Below the pieces are notes generated by a model. It did no database searches. It was not told the origin of the DNA and saw nothing but the letters and a program-made list of their open reading frames with translations. Made by a program: the position numbers and the translations under genes. A stretch of 64,000 nt of DNA, from assembly GCA_020846195.1 (NCBI GenBank), contig JADLEJ010000003.1, forward strand, positions 28,514-92,513. Direction: 5' to 3'. Shown here one piece after another: positions 17,698-25,305 of this stretch. Numbering within the stretch: position 1 is the first letter of the stretch; every line of letters begins with the position of its first letter. This stretch comes from Nitrospira sp. (lineage in GTDB: Bacteria; Nitrospirota; Nitrospiria; Nitrospirales; Nitrospiraceae).

Positions 17698-18015
17698 ATG
17701 CCCAATCCCCGCATCGAACCGCTCAAGCGAGTGCTCGCGATTGAACCGACCGACGATGTCGCCTGGTTCGGTCTCGGGAAAGCCTATATGGAAGATGGGA
17801 ACTTCGAGGAAGCGGCCAAGGCTCTGCAGCAATGCATCACGGTAAAGCCGACATATTCTGCCGCCTACTTCGCCCTGGCTCAGTCCTTACACAAACTCGG
17901 CCGAATCGACGAATGCCGGGCCGTGTCGGCCACCGGCATCGAGGTCTCCACCAAGAACGGCGATGCGATGGTCACGAAGAATCTGGAGATGCTGAAGAGC
18001 TCGCTTCCCGCCTGA
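17698..18015 (+). CDS. Small TPR protein
   Basis: A 105-residue protein beginning MPNPRIEPLKRVLAIEPTDD, with two to three tetratricopeptide units (DDVAWFGLGKAYMEDGNFEEAAKALQQ; YSAAYFALAQSLHKLGRIDECRAV). The ATG at 17698 has GGAGGAA just upstream. No signal peptide. It probably mediates protein contacts in the cytosol; partner unknown. Its C-terminus lies 4 bases from the convergent hypothetical gene. Confidence 0.75.
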   Translation: MPNPRIEPLKRVLAIEPTDDVAWFGLGKAYMEDGNFEEAAKALQQCITVKPTYSAAYFALAQSLHKLGRIDECRAVSATGIEVSTKNGDAMVTKNLEMLKSSLPA

Positions 18016-18019
18016 CCGC

Positions 18020-18865
18020 TCACAGCGCCTGCCGAAAGATCTCTTCCTGTGCCTCAGTGAGCGGCATCCGCACATTGGGATTTTGCACGAACATCCGGAC
18101 GCGCGGCGAGCCGCGCTGCCGCTTGGGCCGTTCGACAAGTTCCACGTTGGCCAGCCGCGTGCCCGCCTTCGACGGCAAGGGCTCGACATCCCACAGGGCA
18201 ATCATCACCGCGCTGAGGTGCCGCAGCGTCGTCAAGAGTACCGTCACGGAACCCGCCAGCGCCTTGAGGTCCAGCCGGATTTCTTCATGGCGGCTCGTCT
18301 TGTCTCCCAGCAGATCCGCGCGCGGGACAGAGATGCAGAGCACCACTGGATCGCAGTAGTCGGCCAGCTGCTTCGCCTTCTGCCGGATGCGCGCGAGGAT
18401 ACGATGGATCAAGATGACGCCCCGGTCCTCTTCGTCGCCTTGCACCTCGATTTCAGCCAATCCCCGAATCGGCAACTGCCGGCGCTCTGCGGACCCCACC
18501 ATGGCGGTCGCTTCGACAAAGAAGCGCTCCCGGCCCAGATACCCTTCTAGATCGGCCGTGCGAGCCTGCGATTCCGGCAGGAAATTCACGCGCGCGCCGG
18601 CGCGAATCAGCTGCGTGGCTAATTCCAGCTCCGCCAACGCCGACTCCCTGACACCGTAATCGTAATGCGTAAGCCGGGAAACGAGACGGCCTAAGCGAAG
18701 ATGGCTGGCGGCGTCGCCGCAATGCTGCTGAACGGTCGAGCAGCGCTCTTCAAGCTCGCGGGACAGCCCCTGCTCTTCGCGCTTCCAAGCAGGGACCGGC
18801 GCTTGATGCCCTTCTCGAAGATGGGTGACGAGCTTAAACGTCTTGCGGGACCGGAATCGCGCCAT
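18020..18865 (-). CDS. Hypothetical protein, possibly PD-(D/E)XK nuclease-like
   Basis: A 281-residue soluble protein. Residues 74-120 show a helix with Glu79/Glu81, then RTADLEGYL (Asp105, Glu107) and a strand RFFVEATAM (Glu118, Thr120), and later a helix RQKAKQL (Lys163) followed by a strand PVVLCISVP. This succession resembles the core of the PD-(D/E)XK nuclease fold, with Thr in place of the usual Lys. This is my reading of the pattern, not a recognised family. It is the second gene of a pair; the upstream 109-residue gene ends 3 bases before it. Confidence 0.55.
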   Translation of the reverse strand: MARFRSRKTFKLVTHLREGHQAPVPAWKREEQGLSRELEERCSTVQQHCGDAASHLRLGRLVSRLTHYDYGVRESALAELELATQLIRAGARVNFLPESQARTADLEGYLGRERFFVEATAMVGSAERRQLPIRGLAEIEVQGDEEDRGVILIHRILARIRQKAKQLADYCDPVVLCISVPRADLLGDKTSRHEEIRLDLKALAGSVTVLLTTLRHLSAVMIALWDVEPLPSKAGTRLANVELVERPKRQRGSPRVRMFVQNPNVRMPLTEAQEEIFRQAL

Positions 18866-18868
18866 GCG

Positions 18869-19198
18869 TCACACCGTTTCCGTCCCCTCATCGTCATTGG
18901 ACGCCAGCCCCAACGCTTCCGGCTGACGCTTGGCCACTTCGTCATACACCTCGTCCAGCCATCGGCTGGCGCAACCAAGCACTTCGCGAACCAACGGCTC
19001 CGGCTGCCCCGTGTGCTTGATGGCCCATTGCGTGACATATTCTAGCAGCGTCTCGCGTTCAAACCGCCGCGTCGCCTGCGAGGTGATCGCGGACAATTCG
19101 CCCAGACCGGTCTGAATGATATCGGCCACCGTCTCCCGTGCATAGGACGTGCTGGCCGTGACATATTGGATTGCCCGATTGAGTTCTTGATCCGTCAT
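18869..19198 (-). CDS. Hypothetical protein of 109 residues
   Basis: A small helical protein beginning MTDQELNRAIQYVTASTSY and ending in an acidic tail (NDDEGTETV). AAAGGA lies 7 bases before the ATG at 19198. No signal peptide, membrane segment or known motif. The 3-base spacing to the following gene indicates an operon and a shared role. Confidence 0.6.
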   Translation of the reverse strand: MTDQELNRAIQYVTASTSYARETVADIIQTGLGELSAITSQATRRFERETLLEYVTQWAIKHTGQPEPLVREVLGCASRWLDEVYDEVAKRQPEALGLASNDDEGTETV

Positions 19199-19348
19199 GT
19201 CGATTCCTTTCAGCCGGATTTTCACATCCCGTCTGAGCGCTGTCAACGCGCGATGCACAGCCCCTCACGCTCTTTTTCTCCGCGCGCGCCCGCGTTCCAA
19301 ATGGTATGATCGTCGCTTATCCACACAGCCCTCATGAAGGAGACGACG

Positions 19349-21163
19349 ATGGCCGGCAGACCTTCTACACGAACCGCTCCCCGATCGCGCCAATCCAAGC
19401 CCCAGATTTTCTCAGATAAGTGGGATCTCACCCATCTCGTCAAGAATCCGACGCGCCAGCTCGACGCGCTCTTGGCCGAGCTGGAAGAAAAAGTGTTGCA
19501 GATCGAAGCCGCCCGTCCGGGGCTCTCGCCGGCGATGCCCAGCCAGGATCTGCTCGCCTTGCTCCGATGCAGCGAGGCCATCGCCCAAGGCTCGTCCCGC
19601 TTGGGCGCCTTTGCCTATCTGTGGTTTTCGGAAAACACCAAAGACGACGCCGCCCGCTCATTCAAAGCCCTGGTCGAGGAACGACTGACCGCGCTCAGTA
19701 ATCGCCTGCTATTTTTTGAACTCTGGTGGCAAAGCGTCGATGAGACCAATGCCGCCCGCCTCATGGCCGGCGCCGGCGACCTGCGCTACCACCTGGAAAC
19801 GATCCGGCGATTCAAACCGCATACGCTGTCGGAGCCGGAAGAGAAAATCGTCAACCTGAAGAATGTGACCGGACGCAGCGCGGTCCATACGCTGTACGAC
19901 ATCGTCACCAATGGATTTACATTTACCCTGACGGTCGGCGGGAAGAAGAAGACCCTGACTCGCGAAGGGCTCATGGTCTATGTGCGCAGCCAAAAGGCTT
20001 CCGTGCGGCAGGCCGCCTATCAAGAACTCTACCGCGTGTTTTCCGGTCAGCGCGACCTGTTGGGAGAAATCTACAAGACGCTCGTGAACGATTGGAAGTC
20101 GGAAAATCTCGGGCTCCGCCACTTCGGCTCTCCCATCGCCACGCGCAACCTCGAGAACGATGTGCCCGACCAGGCCATCGATGTCTTGCTCTCAACCTGC
20201 GCCAAAAATGCCGACATTTTTCAAACCTATTTCAAACTCAAGGCCAAGATCTGCAAGATCGCGCCAATGAGCCGCTATCACCTCTATGCCCCCCACCGCA
20301 CCGAGGCGAAAAAGTACAAGTATGCGGATGCGGCAAAAATGGTGCTGGAGGCCTATCGCGGCTTCTCTCCCCGCCTGGCCGATCTGGCGGAGCAGGTCTT
20401 CACAGACCGGCATATCGATGGCCCGACCCGCTCAGGAAAACTCGGCGGCGCCTACTGCTACAGCGTCGTGCCGGGCATGACGCCCTATGTAATGCTGAAC
20501 TACACCGGTGAGGCCCGCGACATCGCTACGATGGCGCATGAACTCGGCCATGCGGTCCACGGGATGATGGCCAAGGACCACTCCGTGTTTACCTTTCACT
20601 CGACGCTGCCGCTGGCGGAAACCGCGTCGGTGTTCGGTGAGCGGATTCTTTCCGATGCCCTCATGTCTCAGGAGAAAAACAAAGCTGTTCGCCAAGGGCT
20701 GCTGATCGGACAGCTCGACGATATCTACGCGACAGTCCTGCGCCAGGCCTACTTCGTCCGCTTTGAAAAGCTCGCGCACCAGATGGTTGGGGAAGGCGCG
20801 ACGGGTGACCAGCTGGCAAAGGCCTATCTGGGCGAACTCCGCCAGCAGTTCGGCAAGGCGGTCAGAGTCCCGGACGAATTCCAATGGGAATGGCTGAGCA
20901 TCCCCCATATCTTCGCCAGCCCGTTCTATTGCTATGCCTACAGCTTCGGCAATCTGCTCGTCCTAGCGTTGTACCGCATGTACAAGGAACAGGGCGCCGC
21001 CTTTGTCCCCAAATATCTTGAACTCCTGGAGACCGGCGGCTCTGAAGCGCCCAAAGATATTCTAGCCAAAGTCGGCGTCGATATGACCGCCGAAGTCTTC
21101 TGGCAATCGGGGTTCGACACGATCCGGGAGATGGTCGTTCAATTGGAAAGCACGCTCTCGTAG
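19349..21163 (+). CDS. pepF: M3-family oligoendopeptidase F
   Basis: Cytosolic zinc peptidase that degrades short peptides. The HExxH zinc motif is in MAHELGHAVHGMM with the third ligand Glu in the following helix (LAETASVFGE), as expected for family M3. The N-terminal lobe (KWDLTHLVKN, AFAYLWFSENTKDD) and the C-terminal AYSFGNLLVLALYRMYKE match the PepF/M3B clan. Length 604. I chose the ATG at 19349 because GGAG is 6 bases upstream; the ATG at 19334 lacks a site. Confidence 0.92.
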   Translation: MAGRPSTRTAPRSRQSKPQIFSDKWDLTHLVKNPTRQLDALLAELEEKVLQIEAARPGLSPAMPSQDLLALLRCSEAIAQGSSRLGAFAYLWFSENTKDDAARSFKALVEERLTALSNRLLFFELWWQSVDETNAARLMAGAGDLRYHLETIRRFKPHTLSEPEEKIVNLKNVTGRSAVHTLYDIVTNGFTFTLTVGGKKKTLTREGLMVYVRSQKASVRQAAYQELYRVFSGQRDLLGEIYKTLVNDWKSENLGLRHFGSPIATRNLENDVPDQAIDVLLSTCAKNADIFQTYFKLKAKICKIAPMSRYHLYAPHRTEAKKYKYADAAKMVLEAYRGFSPRLADLAEQVFTDRHIDGPTRSGKLGGAYCYSVVPGMTPYVMLNYTGEARDIATMAHELGHAVHGMMAKDHSVFTFHSTLPLAETASVFGERILSDALMSQEKNKAVRQGLLIGQLDDIYATVLRQAYFVRFEKLAHQMVGEGATGDQLAKAYLGELRQQFGKAVRVPDEFQWEWLSIPHIFASPFYCYAYSFGNLLVLALYRMYKEQGAAFVPKYLELLETGGSEAPKDILAKVGVDMTAEVFWQSGFDTIREMVVQLESTLS

Positions 21164-21181
21164 CCCCATCCTGATTCGCCA

Positions 21182-21215
21182 CCGCAGGGCATACGCCTAA
21201 AAGCCTTGCCTGCGG
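21182..21215 (+). terminator. Hairpin downstream of pepF
   Basis: CCGCAGG (21182-21188) pairs with CCTGCGG (21209-21215). There is no U-tract after it, so termination would be weak or factor-dependent. Confidence 0.3.
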
Positions 21216-21230
21216 CCGAATAAAAGAGGC

Positions 21231-21259
21231 TTGACAGAATCCCCATATCCTGGCACACT
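21231..21259 (+). promoter_or_regulatory. Promoter for bfd
   Basis: TTGACA (21231-21236) and CACACT (21254-21259) are 17 bases apart. The -10 is poor, as is common for regulated promoters, and directly abuts the Fur-like box. Confidence 0.4.
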
Positions 21260-21278
21260 GAGAATGGTTATCATAATC
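21260..21278 (+). promoter_or_regulatory. Fur-type box upstream of bfd
   Basis: The 19 bases at 21260-21278 match the Escherichia coli Fur consensus at 15 of 19 positions (GAGAATGGTTATCATAATC against GATAATGATAATCATTATC). The box lies directly after the -10 and 17 bases before the bfd start, a position where repressor binding would block transcription. Confidence 0.65.
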
Positions 21279-21294
21279 GTTCATGGAGGGTGCC

Positions 21295-21501
21295 ATGTAC
21301 GTGTGCCTCTGCAACGGGATTACTGAATCGGATGTACGTGAAGCCGGCCGTGCAGGCCATGTCACTCCCTGCGCGCTGAAAGCCAAGTTCAATCTCAAAG
21401 GAAACGGCTGCTGCGGACGTTGCGCCAAGAACGTTCACGAGCTTGTCGAGATTGCCACCCAGGGAGCAGCAATCTCCTGCCCCCGCGCATCCGACCGATA
21501 G
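21295..21501 (+). CDS. bfd: Bacterioferritin-associated ferredoxin-like [2Fe-2S] protein
   Basis: A 68-residue protein beginning MYVCLCNGITESDVREA. The four cysteine ligands of the BFD-like [2Fe-2S] fold are present: CLC near the start and CCGRC at about residues 39-43 (with one extra Cys). Bfd donates electrons to bacterioferritin so that stored ferric iron is released. GGAGG is 5 bases before the ATG at 21295. The Fur-like box upstream fits iron-repressed control. No bacterioferritin gene is in the window. Confidence 0.9.
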   Translation: MYVCLCNGITESDVREAGRAGHVTPCALKAKFNLKGNGCCGRCAKNVHELVEIATQGAAISCPRASDR

Positions 21502-21611
21502 CATCCCCTTCACGCCCCAGCGCCTTCGCACCACTATCCATTACGGCACGTAATAAGACTCTCGCGCGGCCAGGACCGCGACCATTCAGAAGACTTCAGC
21601 TGAGTGAAAAA

Positions 21612-22241
21612 TTAGCGGGAAGGAGCGGAGTGAAGAAGTCCGGCGACTTCGGCAACCCGCTGGCCCAAGGCTCTGGCGTCTGCGGCTTCTTTATTATCGA
21701 TCCCCTGACTGTCACCTTCCGTCGTCGCAGAAGCGCCGAACGCCCCGCCGCCGCTCACAACAATCATTTGATTCCCGAGCATCGCCGCCAAAATGGTCAG
21801 CATCGTGACTTCTTTGCCGCTCGAGACCTGCCCGCCCGTGGCAAACGCCGCGCCGACCTTGTTCTTCATCTTCCACTCCGGAAACACGCCGAACTTGAAC
21901 TGCCAATTATCGAAAAAGGTCTTCACCTCACCGGACATATTGGACCAATAGACCGGTGAACCGACGATGACGGCATCGGATGAAAACAAATCGTCTGCCG
22001 TAACCTGCCCGACGCGTTTCAGAATAACCCTGGTCCCGGCCACGCTCTTCGCGCCTTCAACCACTGCCTCTGCCATGCGTTCCGTATTGCCTGAGAGCGA
22101 GTGGTATGCAACCAGGATTGTGACAGGCGCGGGAGCAGCCTCTTCTGCAGAAACCTGGCTGGCACAGACAATGGAGGAGTACAGAAGAAGACCGACCGCG
22201 AAGACATCGGACAGGAAAGAGATCGAACGCGCAGTGGGCAT
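21612..22241 (-). CDS. Exported flavodoxin/WrbA-like FMN protein
   Basis: A flavodoxin-like fold with the FMN phosphate-binding loop AYHSLSGNTERMAEAV, a VGSPVYWSNMSGEVKTFFDNW loop over the isoalloxazine ring, and AFATGGQVSSGKE, as in the WrbA/NAD(P)H:quinone oxidoreductase group. What stands out is the N-terminus: residues 1-35 (SISFLSDVFAVGLLLYSSIVCASQVSA) look like a cleavable signal peptide, without an RR pair. Flavodoxins are normally cytosolic. The ATG at 22241 has only a weak AGG upstream; a longer start exists at 22298. Confidence 0.75.
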   Translation of the reverse strand: MPTARSISFLSDVFAVGLLLYSSIVCASQVSAEEAAPAPVTILVAYHSLSGNTERMAEAVVEGAKSVAGTRVILKRVGQVTADDLFSSDAVIVGSPVYWSNMSGEVKTFFDNWQFKFGVFPEWKMKNKVGAAFATGGQVSSGKEVTMLTILAAMLGNQMIVVSGGGAFGASATTEGDSQGIDNKEAADARALGQRVAEVAGLLHSAPSR

Positions 22242-22294
22242 AGGACCTGCGGTTCGGCCAGAGTCCTTATGCCCGGCAAGGGATGCAAGCCGGA

Positions 22295-22480
22295 TCACCG
22301 GCGAAACGTTTCCTCTTCCATCCGCTCTTCGACGGAGACATCCGTCAGGGCTCCGCGGTACTCGCAGCGATGGCAGCGCACGCGCCAGGCTTCAATCCAT
22401 TTTTCCTGAACATACGACTGACGGCAGCTTGGACAAACAAACACACCCTTGACGTAATGAACCTTGCGAACTTCCTTCAT
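22295..22480 (-). CDS. Small zinc-ribbon protein
   Basis: A 61-residue protein with two CxxC pairs (CPSC at 16-19 and CHRC at 36-39) that would hold one zinc ion, framed by aromatic and basic residues (SYVQEKWIEAWRVRCHRCEY). AGGAGG lies 5 bases before the ATG, so the gene is very likely real. Function unknown; it may bind nucleic acid or a protein partner. Confidence 0.7.
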   Translation of the reverse strand: MKEVRKVHYVKGVFVCPSCRQSYVQEKWIEAWRVRCHRCEYRGALTDVSVEERMEEETFRR

Positions 22481-22629
22481 ACAAGCCTCCTAGCTGATAC
22501 CGGCGAGGATCGCACAGGTCTCTTCAGGATTGCAAGACGGCCAGCTCCGCCCGCATGCCGGCAACACCCCGCGCTATCGCGCCATGGCCCTATCTTGACT
22601 GCCACTATGCCGCCCAGTACCATGCCGCC

Positions 22630-23103
22630 ATGTTCATTCGCGCGATCCTCCTTGCGTGCATTGTCCTCAGCGTGGCCACCCCATCTAGCGGAGAGACCGC
22701 GCCTTCTCCTGGCAACCAAACTGCCAAACTGATTTCCGTAAAGACTCCGTCCGGGACCGTCGTTCAAGCTGAAATCGCCGACACTCCGCAGAAGCGCGCC
22801 GCTGGACTAATGTACCGCGATCACCTCAAGAAAGACCACGGCATGATGTTCTTCTTCGACCAGGCCCAGGAATGGACCTTCTGGATGAAGAACACGCTGA
22901 TCGCACTCGATCTGATTTGGATGGACGAGAAAAAGCGCGTCATTCACATCGAACGGAATGTGCCGGTCTGCACAAGGACGGACGACTCCTGCCCACAGTA
23001 CCGGCCGAACGACGGAGCGCTCTACGTGCTGGAAATTGCCGCCGGAACGGTGGATGGCTTGAAGATCGAGAAGGGCACGAAACTACAGTTTGCGAATCCG
23101 TAA
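22630..23103 (+). CDS. Exported DUF192 protein
   Basis: A 157-residue protein with a signal peptide (MFIRAILLACIVLSVATPSSGE) and a DUF192 domain. Diagnostic stretches are AEIADTPQKRAAGLMYRDHL, GMMFFFDQAQEWTFWMKNTLIALDLIWMD and YVLEIAAGTVDG. DUF192 proteins are small periplasmic or extracellular beta-barrels of unknown activity. The ATG at 22630 is chosen because hydrophobic residues begin immediately; a start at 22555 would place a long polar tail before the signal. Confidence 0.8.
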   Translation: MFIRAILLACIVLSVATPSSGETAPSPGNQTAKLISVKTPSGTVVQAEIADTPQKRAAGLMYRDHLKKDHGMMFFFDQAQEWTFWMKNTLIALDLIWMDEKKRVIHIERNVPVCTRTDDSCPQYRPNDGALYVLEIAAGTVDGLKIEKGTKLQFANP

Positions 23104-23120
23104 GGTCTGCCGGCCAGCCG

Positions 23121-25298
23121 TTATTTTTCCTGCCAAGCCCGAACCCGCCGCGCCGAAATCACGCCGTCGACCCGCTCAATCGCCTTCAACACCTGATTGA
23201 TATGCTTGGTGTCGCCGACCTCGACCACAAAATCCAGCACCGCTTTCCGGTCTTCTCGCGTAGAGATTTCCGCCCGGCTGATATTCGCCTGGCATTCCGC
23301 AATCGCGGACGACACATTGGCCAGCACGCCGGTCTTGTCGACAGTAATGACCGAGACTTTTACCGGATGCAGTCCCGGCGCTTCCGTGTCCCACTCGACC
23401 TCGACCAGCCGTTCGCGGTCGTAATCTAGCGCCTCCAGATTGGGGCAGTCCACCGAATGGATCGTCAACCCCCGTCCGCGCGTGATGTATCCGAGAATCC
23501 GGTCTCCCGGCACCGGATTGCAGCAACGGGACAGCTGCATCAATAAATCCCGCGCGCCTTTTACGCGCACGCCTTTGTCGTCGGATTTGCCGACTGTTGG
23601 CTTCGGCGCCGGAACCGGCTCCGCGACCGGCGCAACGGTTTCCGGCAACGGCGCGACCAGCTTCGCAATCACCTCTGCCGTCGCAAGATGGCCGAACCCC
23701 ACCGCCGCCATCAACTCGTCGAGCGTATCATGTCCAAGTTGACGGGCGACGTCGCGCAATTGTTCCGACCGCAGCATCTGCGCCGGCGCGAATGCGTGGC
23801 GCCGTAACTCCGATTCCAACAGCCGGCGCCCGATGTCGATGCTGCGCGTTTGCTCTTCGGCTTTGACCCAGTGCTTGATTTTCGTCTTGGCACGCGAGGT
23901 CCGGACAAACTTGAGCCAATCCTTATGCGGCGTCTGGTTCGGCGACGTCAAAATTTCAACGGTGTCGCCACTCGCCATTTGGTGTTTCAACGGCACAATC
24001 TTACCGTTGACCTTCGCCCCCACACAATGATCGCCGACCTCGGTATGAATGGCATAGGCAAAGTCGACCGGCGTGGATCCCTTCGGCAGCTCCAGCACGA
24101 TGCCCTTGGGCGTAAACACGTACACCACGTCGTGAAACAGCTCGAGCTTGACGGAATCCATGAACTGGCGATTATCCGGCAAATCGGTGTGCCACTCGAC
24201 AAACTGGCGCAGCCAGCCGAACGTCTTGCCGTCCTTTTCCGCGACCGTGCCCTGCTCTTTATATTTCCAATGCGCCGCAATCCCGTATTCGGCCACGCGA
24301 TGCATTTCCTCGGTGCGAATTTGAAACTCGACGTGCTCGCCCTTCGGCCCGACCACCGTCGTGTGCAGCGATTGATACAGGTTGGATTTGGGAATCGCGA
24401 TATAGTCCTTGATCCGCCCAGGAAGCGGCCGCCAGAGCGAATGGATCACCCCGAGCAAGGCATAACAGTTCATCTTGGTATCGGTGATGATGCGCAAGGC
24501 CGTAAGGTCGTAGACCTCCTCGAAGGAAATATCCTGCTTGTTCATCTTCTGATAAACGCCGTAGAGATGCTTCGGACGTCCATACACCATCCCCTGCAAC
24601 CCGACATCGGCCAGCGCCTTCTCGACCAGATCGCGCACTTCCTGAATATACTGCTCCCGATCTTCATCGCGCTTCGCGACACGCACCCGCAACAATTCGT
24701 AGACATCGGGCTTGAGATGCTTGAGGCACAGGTCCTCCAGCTCGTTCTTGACCCACCCGATTCCAATCCGATTGGCCAGCGGCGCGTAAATCTCCAGCGT
24801 CTCTTGGGCAATTTCATGGCGCTTGGCCTCGCTTAAATGCTCCAGCGTCCGCATGTTATGGAGGCGGTCGGCCAGCTTGATGATGACGACACGGATATCG
24901 TCCGCCATCGACAGGAGCATCTTGCGGAAATTCTCGGCCTGTTTCTCTTCATAGCTTCGGAACGTGATCTTGCCGATCTTGGTCACGCCATCGACCAGAT
25001 GGACCACCTCTTTCCCGAACTCGCGCTCCAGCTCGGCCGGCGTCGCCACCGTATCTTCCAGCGTGTCGTGCAGCAACCCGGCCACCACCGCCGCCACATC
25101 CGTCCTGAGCAAGGTCAGCACCCCGGCAACCGCAACCGGATGCTGCACGTACGGCTCGCCGGAACGGCGCGTTTGTCCCTCATGCGCTTTCGAGGAAAAC
25201 TCGTAGGCCTTCCGCACCAGGCTGAGATCGGCCTCAGGCTGATAGCTCCGCACACGGTCGAGCAGTTGATCGATATCGGTGACGGTTTCGTAGACCAT
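23121..25298 (-). CDS. spoT: Bifunctional (p)ppGpp synthetase/hydrolase (RelA/SpoT, RSH)
   Basis: Controls the stringent-response alarmone. All four RSH domains are in order: HD hydrolase (AHEGQTRRSGEPYVQHP, LLHDTLEDT), synthetase (GRPKHLYGVYQKM and PGRIKDYIAIPK), TGS (VYVFTPKGIVLELPKGSTPVDFAYAIH) and C-terminal zinc-finger plus ACT (SRCCNPVPGDRILGYITRGRG; VDKTGVLANVSSAIAE). The RIKD motif in the synthetase loop is the RxKD form found in bifunctional enzymes, not the ExDD form of synthetase-only RelA. Length 725. It follows recJ by 7 bases in the same operon. Confidence 0.95.
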   Translation of the reverse strand: MVYETVTDIDQLLDRVRSYQPEADLSLVRKAYEFSSKAHEGQTRRSGEPYVQHPVAVAGVLTLLRTDVAAVVAGLLHDTLEDTVATPAELEREFGKEVVHLVDGVTKIGKITFRSYEEKQAENFRKMLLSMADDIRVVIIKLADRLHNMRTLEHLSEAKRHEIAQETLEIYAPLANRIGIGWVKNELEDLCLKHLKPDVYELLRVRVAKRDEDREQYIQEVRDLVEKALADVGLQGMVYGRPKHLYGVYQKMNKQDISFEEVYDLTALRIITDTKMNCYALLGVIHSLWRPLPGRIKDYIAIPKSNLYQSLHTTVVGPKGEHVEFQIRTEEMHRVAEYGIAAHWKYKEQGTVAEKDGKTFGWLRQFVEWHTDLPDNRQFMDSVKLELFHDVVYVFTPKGIVLELPKGSTPVDFAYAIHTEVGDHCVGAKVNGKIVPLKHQMASGDTVEILTSPNQTPHKDWLKFVRTSRAKTKIKHWVKAEEQTRSIDIGRRLLESELRRHAFAPAQMLRSEQLRDVARQLGHDTLDELMAAVGFGHLATAEVIAKLVAPLPETVAPVAEPVPAPKPTVGKSDDKGVRVKGARDLLMQLSRCCNPVPGDRILGYITRGRGLTIHSVDCPNLEALDYDRERLVEVEWDTEAPGLHPVKVSVITVDKTGVLANVSSAIAECQANISRAEISTREDRKAVLDFVVEVGDTKHINQVLKAIERVDGVISARRVRAWQEK

Positions 25299-25305
25299 TG
25301 GCCTG

